Part shown: positions 59,735-64,000 of the stretch, in pieces
Position numbering within the stretch: the first letter of the stretch is position 1
Layout: the number at the start of each line of letters is the position of its first letter
Position numbers and translations under genes: made by a program
The notes under the pieces: generated by a model
Told to the model about the DNA's origin: nothing
The model's input: the letters and a program-made list of their open reading frames with translations, nothing else
Databases searched by the model: none
DNA from: Roseomonas acroporae
GTDB lineage: Bacteria > Pseudomonadota > Alphaproteobacteria > Acetobacterales > Acetobacteraceae
Length of the DNA: 64,000 nt
NCBI RefSeq assembly: GCF_023223525.1
Contig: NZ_JALPRX010000071.1
Coordinates: forward strand, 39,411-103,410
Reading direction: 5' to 3'

Positions 59735-60063
59735 CGATCATCCCGTCCCGCTTCGCGAATGGCGGCGACATGTCGCCGAAAGCCGCGAACTTCAGCGAGT
59801 TGCGGCCGGATCGAGGAAGGGATCGTGGTCCGCCCGCCTGTCCGGTTCCTGAAGCGGAGATGAGGCTCGATCACGAAGCCCCGCTCCCGCCGCCGCGCGC
59901 GGCGGTGGCGGGCGACGATCCGGTGGCCGAAGAACCCGAAGGCATCCATGTATCGGGACTGTGCCCTGCGGAGGTTCCGGCAATGCCTCCATGGAATTCG
60001 CGCGCGGCTTCCAAGTGCTTGAGCGGGAACGCGATGTGGAAGGGGGCAAGGGCATTCGTCCCG
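59735..60063 (-). pseudogene. VOC family protein, frameshifted remnant
   Basis: Read leftward from about 60060, one frame gives [27 protein letters not shown] and then SPDTW, the classic opening of a VOC protein. The next frame continues [14 protein letters not shown], later [11 protein letters not shown], a third gives PFLDPA and another GRNSLKFAAFGDMSPPFAKR, the usual VOC ending (DPSGNALEFKAF-type). Pieces are in correct order but at least three frameshifts and an internal deletion of roughly 15-20 residues separate them. This is a decayed gene beside a truncated lysR. Confidence 0.8.
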
Positions 60064-60140
60064 CGCCCTCGCGCGGCAGGCCGGGCGGGTGCGTCCTTCC
60101 CTGACGGCGCGCAAACGGTATCGCCGTCGGATGTCATGAG

Positions 60141-60352
60141 ATGAACTCATCGGAATTCATGACCGGGACACGCCGTCCCTCGCTCAACGCCATCCGCGGC
60201 TCCGCCGTCGCCGGCCGCACGCCGAGCCTCACCGCCGCCGCGCGCGAACTGGGCGTGACCCAGGGCGCCGTCAGCCGCATGGTGCAGGTGCTGGAGGCGG
60301 CGCTCGGCGTCCGCCTGTTCCAGCGCGCCGGGCGCAGCATCGCGCTCACCCC
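60141..60352 (+). pseudogene. LysR-type regulator, N-terminal fragment
   Basis: The frame encodes SLNAIRGSAVAGRTPSLTAAARELGVTQGAVSRMVQVLEAALGVRLFQRAGRSIALTPRG, a complete LysR winged helix of the GcvA type (about 70 residues). It then runs directly into a family 3 palindromic repeat (60349-60425) and the effector domain of about 220 residues is missing. The frame stays open through the repeat but the product is low-complexity. A DNA-binding-only product is conceivable, but loss of function is more likely. Confidence 0.8.
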
Positions 60353-60425
60353 GCGCGGGGTTGGCGGGGCGGCCGCACGCCGCATCGGCGAATCACACGG
60401 GTCCGCACTTGTGCGGACCCGTGTG
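60349..60425. repeat. Dispersed palindromic repeat, family 3, copy C
   Basis: The block GCGCGGGGTTGGCGGGGCGG...CGCACGCCG is followed by a perfect 15-bp stem (CACACGGGTCCGCAC / GTGCGGACCCGTGTG, 60394-60425, centre TT). It is nearly the same as the reverse complement of 36002-36085. It interrupts or borders the truncated lysR and precedes the stop of a convergent membrane-protein gene. Confidence 0.85.
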
Positions 60426-60454
60426 AGCGGCGCGGCGGCCCGCCCGGGTCCCTC

Positions 60455-60823
60455 TCAGTCCGGCCGGATCGGCAGCGGGTCGGCGCCCAGCAGCACGGGC
60501 GTGAGCGCCCAGGCGGCGAGGCAGCCCAGCAGCGTGCCGAGGACGAGCAGCGGTGGCCGGAACGGACGCCACCCGTGCCGCACGCCGAGCAGCATCGCCA
60601 GGCCCTCCGGCACGTAGGCGAGGCAGTAGAGCAGGTTGGCGATCACCGCGAGCGAGAACAGGCCGAGCCAGCCGCCGGGCACCAGCCTGCCGGCCAGCCC
60701 GGCCGGCCCGCCCGCCACCAGCAGCACGGTTGCCGCCAGCGCCAGCACGTAGAGCAGGCGGCCGCGCTCCCAGAAGCGGAGGGCGTCGCGCAGCGCCGGG
60801 GTGTCGGGGCCGGGAGGGGGCAT
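60455..60823 (-). CDS. Small membrane protein of unknown function
   Basis: A 122-residue protein with three or four hydrophobic segments: LLYVLALAATVLLVAGGPAGLA (about 23-44), LGLFSLAVIANLLYCLAYVPEGLAMLLG (about 53-80) and PPLLVLGTLLGCLAAWALTPVLLG (about 90-113), ending GADPLPIRPD. The ATG at 60823 follows the frame's low-complexity extension and gives a short charged cytoplasmic start. It is divergent from tcuA, with the ATTGTA operator-like palindrome between them. I do not recognise the family; no function is proposed. Confidence 0.7.
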   Translation of the reverse strand: MPPPGPDTPALRDALRFWERGRLLYVLALAATVLLVAGGPAGLAGRLVPGGWLGLFSLAVIANLLYCLAYVPEGLAMLLGVRHGWRPFRPPLLVLGTLLGCLAAWALTPVLLGADPLPIRPD

Positions 60824-60902
60824 GACCACACCATAGCCATGCCAGCTTTCGTCGGACCATTCCCCACTGCCTCGCCGCTTGCGGCCGGCAGCCCGCCGCC
60901 GT

Positions 60903-60924
60903 ATTGTACCCGAAGGGATACAAT
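60903..60924. promoter_or_regulatory. Operator-like palindrome upstream of tcuA
   Basis: The 22-bp sequence from ATTGTACCC to GGGATACAAT has outer arms ATTGTA/TACAAT that pair perfectly and inner CC/GG pairs. This is the pattern of GntR-FCD operators (TTGTAx...xTACAA). It lies 20 bp before the tcuA ATG, overlapping where a promoter would be, so repression of tcuAB is plausible. The cognate regulator is not in the window beyond doubt. Confidence 0.6.
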
Positions 60925-60944
60925 GAAGGGATGCGAGGCGGCCC

Positions 60945-62342
60945 ATGGTGGACCTGTCGCGGCTCTACGACGTCCTCGTGGTGGGTGGTGGCAACGCGGC
61001 GTTGTGCGCGGCGGTCACGGCGCGCCAGGCGGGGTGCAGCGTGCTGGTGCTGGAGCACGCGCCGAAGCCGCTGCGCGGCGGCAACAGCCGGCACACGCGC
61101 AACATGCGCACCATGCACAAGGCGCCCACCTCGGTGCTCACCGAGGCCTATCTGGAGGACGAGTACTGGGACGACCTGCTGCGCGTCACCGGCGGGCAGA
61201 CGGATGAGCGGCTGGCGCGGCTGACCATCCGCGCCACGGCCGATGCGCTGCCCTTCATGGAAGCCTGCGGCGTGCGCTTCCAGCCCTCGCTGACCGGCAC
61301 GCTGAACCTCTCCCGCACCAACGCCTTCTTCCTCGGCGGCGGCAAGGCGCTGGTGAACGCCTACTACGCGACGGCCGAACGCCTGGGCATCGACATCCTG
61401 TACGACACGGAAGTCACCGACCTCGTGCTCGACGACGGCTTCGTGCGCGAGGCGGTCGTCACCAGCAAGGGCTTCCCGGAACGGGTTCGGGCCAAGGTGG
61501 TGGTGGCTTCCTCCGGCGGCTTCCAGGCCAATCTCGAATGGCTCAAGCAGGGCTGGGGACCGGCGGCCGAGAATTTCCTGATCCGCGGCACGCCCTACGC
61601 CAAGGGCCGCGTGCTGCGCAACCTGCTCGACCAGGGCGTCGCCTCGGTGGGCGACCCGACGCAGTGCCACGCCGTCGCCATCGACGGCCGGGCGCCGAAA
61701 TTCGACGGCGGCATCGTGACAAGGCTCGACTGCGTGCCGTTCAGCATCGTGGTGAACCGGAACGGCGAGCGCTTCTACGACGAGGGCGAGGATGTCTGGC
61801 CCAAGCGCTACGCCATCTGGGGCCGGCTCGTCGCGCAGCAGCCCGACCAGGTGGGCTACGCCATCATCGACAGCCGCGCCGAGCGCCTGTTCATGCCCTC
61901 GGTCTTCCCCGCCATCAAGTCGGACACCATCGAGGGGCTGGCGGAGAAGCTCGGCCTGCCACCGGCGAAGGTCGCGGCCACGGTGCGCGCGTTCAACGCC
62001 GCCTGCCGGCCCGGCCCCTTCGACAGCTCGCGCCTCGACGGGCTGCGCACCGAGGGGATCACCCCACCCAAGACCAACTGGGCGCGCGACATCAGCGTGC
62101 CGCCCTATATCGGCTACCCGCTGCGGCCGGGCATCACCTTCACCTATCTCGGCGTCAAGGTCGACGAGAACGCCCGCGTGCTGATGGAGGATGGCCGGCC
62201 CACCGCCAACCTCTTCGCCTCGGGCGAGATCATGGCGGGGTCGATTCTCGGCAAGGGCTATCTCGCCGGCTTCGGCATGGCGATCGGTACCGTGTTCGGC
62301 CGGATCGCGGGCAGGGAGGCCGCGAAGCATGCGCGAAACTGA
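60945..62342 (+). CDS. tcuA: FAD-dependent tricarballylate dehydrogenase TcuA
   Basis: A 465-residue flavoprotein of the fumarate reductase/succinate dehydrogenase group. The FAD motif is YDVLVVGGGNAALCAAVTARQAG (residues 8-30), with GGNSRHTRNMRTMHKAPT characteristic of TcuA, FFLGGGKALVNAYY, VVVASSGGFQANLEWL and the C-terminal ANLFASGEIMAGSILGKGYLAGFGMAIGTVFGRIAG. It oxidises tricarballylate to cis-aconitate. The start GTG/ATG region at 60945 follows an operator-like palindrome. It overlaps tcuB by 14 bp. No tcuC citrate/tricarballylate symporter is visible. Confidence 0.93.
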   Translation: MVDLSRLYDVLVVGGGNAALCAAVTARQAGCSVLVLEHAPKPLRGGNSRHTRNMRTMHKAPTSVLTEAYLEDEYWDDLLRVTGGQTDERLARLTIRATADALPFMEACGVRFQPSLTGTLNLSRTNAFFLGGGKALVNAYYATAERLGIDILYDTEVTDLVLDDGFVREAVVTSKGFPERVRAKVVVASSGGFQANLEWLKQGWGPAAENFLIRGTPYAKGRVLRNLLDQGVASVGDPTQCHAVAIDGRAPKFDGGIVTRLDCVPFSIVVNRNGERFYDEGEDVWPKRYAIWGRLVAQQPDQVGYAIIDSRAERLFMPSVFPAIKSDTIEGLAEKLGLPPAKVAATVRAFNAACRPGPFDSSRLDGLRTEGITPPKTNWARDISVPPYIGYPLRPGITFTYLGVKVDENARVLMEDGRPTANLFASGEIMAGSILGKGYLAGFGMAIGTVFGRIAGREAAKHARN

Positions 62343-63468
62343 GTCCGTCCAGGAGGCGCGCCGCGCCATGGACATCTGCAATGCCTGCCGCTACTGCGAG
62401 GGCTTCTGCGCCGTCTTCCCGGCGATGGAGCTGCGACGCGAATTCGCGGCGGCCGATCTCTCCTACCTCGCCAACCTCTGCCACAACTGCCGCGGCTGCT
62501 ACTATGCGTGCCAGTACGCGCCGCCGCACGAATTCGGCATCAACCTGCCCGCCACCTTCGCCAGGGTGCGCGCCGAGACCTACGAGGAATACGCCTGGCC
62601 GAAGCCGCTCGCCGGGCTGTTCCGGCGCAACGGCACCATCGTCTCGCTCGCGGCGGCCCTCGGCATGGCGCTGGCGCTGATCCTGACCGCCGCGATCCAG
62701 GACCCGGCGGTGCTGTACAGCCCGCAGCATGGGCCGGGTGCCTTCTACCGCATCATCCCGTGGTGGCTGATGGTGACGCTCGCCGGCGGCAGCTTCCTGT
62801 TCGCCGTGCTCGCCCTGGCCATGGGCTTCCGCAATTTCTGGCGCGACACGGGCGGCCGGCCGGACGAGCTGACGCGCGGCCGACCGCTCGCCCTCGCCCT
62901 GCACGACATCCTCACGCTGCGCAACCTCGGCGGCGGGGGCGGCGGCTGCAACGACACGGGCGAGCACTTCTCCACCCTGCGCCGCCGCTTCCACCACGCC
63001 ATGTTCTACGGCTTCCTGCTCTGCTTCGCCGCCACCGTCACGGCGACCTTCTACGACCACTTCCTCGGCCGCGTGGCGCCCTACCCCTTCCTCAGCCTGC
63101 CCGTGCTGCTCGGCACGGTGGGCGGCATCGGCATGGTGGCGGGCTGCGGCGGGCTGATCTGGCTCAAGGTGGTGCAGGACCAGGCGCCCGTGGCGCGCCG
63201 CCTGCTCGGCGCCGACTACGCGCTGCTCGTGCTGCTGCTGCTCACCGCCGCCACCGGCCTGCTGCTGCTGGCGCTGCGCGGCACCGGGGCGATGGGGGTG
63301 CTGCTCGCCCTCCATCTCGGCATCGTGCTGTCGCTGTTCCTGGTGGTGCCCTACAGCAAGATGGTGCACGGCGTGTACCGCTCCGCGGCGCTGCTGCGCC
63401 ACGCGCTGGAGCGCAACCCGAAGCCCGCCGACCACCCCACGGACCGTTCGGCCGGCTCGACGGCCTGA
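62329..63468 (+). CDS. tcuB: Tricarballylate utilisation protein TcuB
   Basis: A 379-residue membrane electron-transfer protein. Two 4Fe-4S clusters are indicated by MDICNACRYCEGFCAVFPAM and CHNCRGCYYACQYAPPHEF near residues 15-65. From about residue 100 six hydrophobic helices follow (for example VSLAAALGMALALILTAAI, YGFLLCFAATVTATFYDHFLG, LLVLLLLTAATGLLLLALRG), with His residues (RRFHHAMFYGF, LHLGIVLSLFLVVPYSKMVHG) suited to haem b. It reoxidises TcuA's FADH2 by passing electrons to quinone. It starts inside the end of tcuA, a translational overlap. Confidence 0.93.
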   Translation: MRETESVQEARRAMDICNACRYCEGFCAVFPAMELRREFAAADLSYLANLCHNCRGCYYACQYAPPHEFGINLPATFARVRAETYEEYAWPKPLAGLFRRNGTIVSLAAALGMALALILTAAIQDPAVLYSPQHGPGAFYRIIPWWLMVTLAGGSFLFAVLALAMGFRNFWRDTGGRPDELTRGRPLALALHDILTLRNLGGGGGGCNDTGEHFSTLRRRFHHAMFYGFLLCFAATVTATFYDHFLGRVAPYPFLSLPVLLGTVGGIGMVAGCGGLIWLKVVQDQAPVARRLLGADYALLVLLLLTAATGLLLLALRGTGAMGVLLALHLGIVLSLFLVVPYSKMVHGVYRSAALLRHALERNPKPADHPTDRSAGSTA

Positions 63469-63565
63469 CGCCGCGCCGGAAAGCGCGGCCCGATCGCCGC
63501 CGGGGCAGCGCCCGGCCCCACCGCTCCGGCCGGCACCGGTCCCCGGCGAGACGGTACCGGTCCCG

Positions 63566-63640
63566 GCGGCGTGAATCCGTGCCGAGAACAACGAGCGACA
63601 GCGAACCGCAGTCCCGACCGGACTGCGGTTCGCCGTAGCG
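63566..63640. repeat. Family 4 repeat copy B plus strong hairpin
   Basis: GGCGGCGTGAATCC...GCCGAGAACAACG (63566-63604) matches 16814-16857 in inverted orientation. Immediately after it, GCGAACCGCAGTCC and GGACTGCGGTTCGC (63601-63614, 63620-63633, loop CGACC) form a perfect 14-bp stem that could terminate tcuAB. The remaining gap to 63765 holds no recognisable gene. Confidence 0.65.
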
Positions 63641-63765
63641 GGGCCGGCGGAGCGACGCGGTGGACGCCCCGGGGATCCGCCGCCCCCGTCTTGCCGAACC
63701 GCCGGCGCCCGGCCGACAGTGCGTCGGGGCCGACGGCCCCGCAACGAGCCATGGGGTTGGAAACG

Positions 63766-64000
63766 ATGGGCATTCGGAACCGGCTGCGCGCCGGCGTGGC
63801 GGCACTGGCCCTGCTGGCGGCCGGCGCCGCCGGCGCCTCGGCCGAGATCGCGATCTCGGCCAACGACAACAAGGCGGTGCTGCGCAACGGCGTGGCCGGG
63901 GTGGCGCAGAACCCGGCGCCCGACACGATCAGCATCATCGACCTCGCCGCGCGCCCGCCGCGCGTCGCCGCCGAGATCCAGGTGCCGACCAGCGTGGTCG
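63766..64000 (+). CDS. Exported beta-propeller-like protein, partial
   Basis: Only the first 78 residues are present; the gene runs off the window. MGIRNRLRAGVAALALLAAGAAGASAE is a signal peptide with cleavage after ASA. The mature part IAISANDNKAVLRNGVAGVAQ, then DTISIIDLAARPPRVAAEIQVPTSVV, resembles the first blade of YncE/YVTN-type beta-propellers (a 'D xx xI ID L' strand). An in-frame ATG at 63751 is a second start option. Function is not assignable from this fragment; a periplasmic lactonase-like or binding role is possible. Confidence 0.6.
   Translation, partial: MGIRNRLRAGVAALALLAAGAAGASAEIAISANDNKAVLRNGVAGVAQNPAPDTISIIDLAARPPRVAAEIQVPTSVV

Noticed and set aside
59441..59863. 140-residue plus-strand open frame upstream of the broken lysR
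   Set aside because: It runs antisense across the VOC pseudogene, is Arg/Cys-rich and shows no domain.

Overview
The window is chromosomal DNA of a very GC-rich alphaproteobacterium. The gene order mutY / dciA-like (DUF721) / dsbA-like / smc, an unusually long SMC, many periplasmic Bug-type receptors and hairpin-rich intergenic repeats fit an Acetobacteraceae (Roseomonas-like) genome. This placement is inferred from gene content and order, not from a marker phylogeny. I see no rRNA, tRNA, CRISPR array, prophage or complete insertion sequence.

Layout. (1) 1.0-12.7 kb, minus strand: an aromatic-degradation cluster with a flavin monooxygenase of the acyl-CoA dehydrogenase fold, a Rieske dioxygenase alpha/beta pair, an SDR, a VanB-type reductase, a flavin reductase, two Bug receptors, an opine-dehydrogenase-like protein, a 3-hydroxyacyl-CoA dehydrogenase, NTF2-fold proteins and a MarR regulator. 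A VOC protein is divergent. (2) 14-18.7 kb, plus strand: chemoreceptor, cupin, thioredoxin, PQQ-type sugar dehydrogenase. (3) 19-29.8 kb: a three-subunit biotin-dependent acyl-CoA carboxylase operon with its own biotin transporter and two Bug receptors, a divergent GntR regulator, then a double-domain CaiB/BaiF CoA-transferase and another receptor. Near-identical 14-bp motifs lie before gntR and before the CoA-transferase. (4) 30-36 kb: intradiol dioxygenase, SDR, BKACE enzyme, MDR oxidoreductase and a Bug receptor under a divergent LacI regulator with a cluster of CAAACGTTTG-type sites. (5) 36.3-48 kb: second bioY, amino-acid transport genes and the housekeeping block mutY-dciA-dsbA-smc-rpmB. 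(6) 49-59.4 kb: a tightly overlapping operon of MFS transporter, PyrK-like and class 1B PyrD proteins and an M20 ureidohydrolase, followed by pyrE, with a divergent LysR, then the ATP-dependent hydantoinase/oxoprolinase pair HyuA-HyuB. (7) 59.7-60.4 kb: a scar with a frameshifted VOC pseudogene and a LysR fragment cut by a palindromic repeat. (8) 60.9-63.5 kb: tcuA-tcuB (tricarballylate catabolism), then the start of an exported protein running off the window.

Most of the window is accessory catabolism of organic acids, aromatics and ureides, each cluster carrying its own regulator and usually an orphan Bug receptor (six in all, with no TctA/TctB membrane genes). The most notable candidates for new biology are the PyrK-PyrD-ureidohydrolase-PyrE operon (possible orotate or dihydropyrimidine use), the intradiol dioxygenase-BKACE cluster (possible thiolase-free end of a 3-oxoadipate-type route) and the GntR-linked carboxylase/CoA-transferase regulon. 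Four dispersed palindromic repeat families and 12- to 24-bp in-frame minisatellites in several genes are the main structural oddities.
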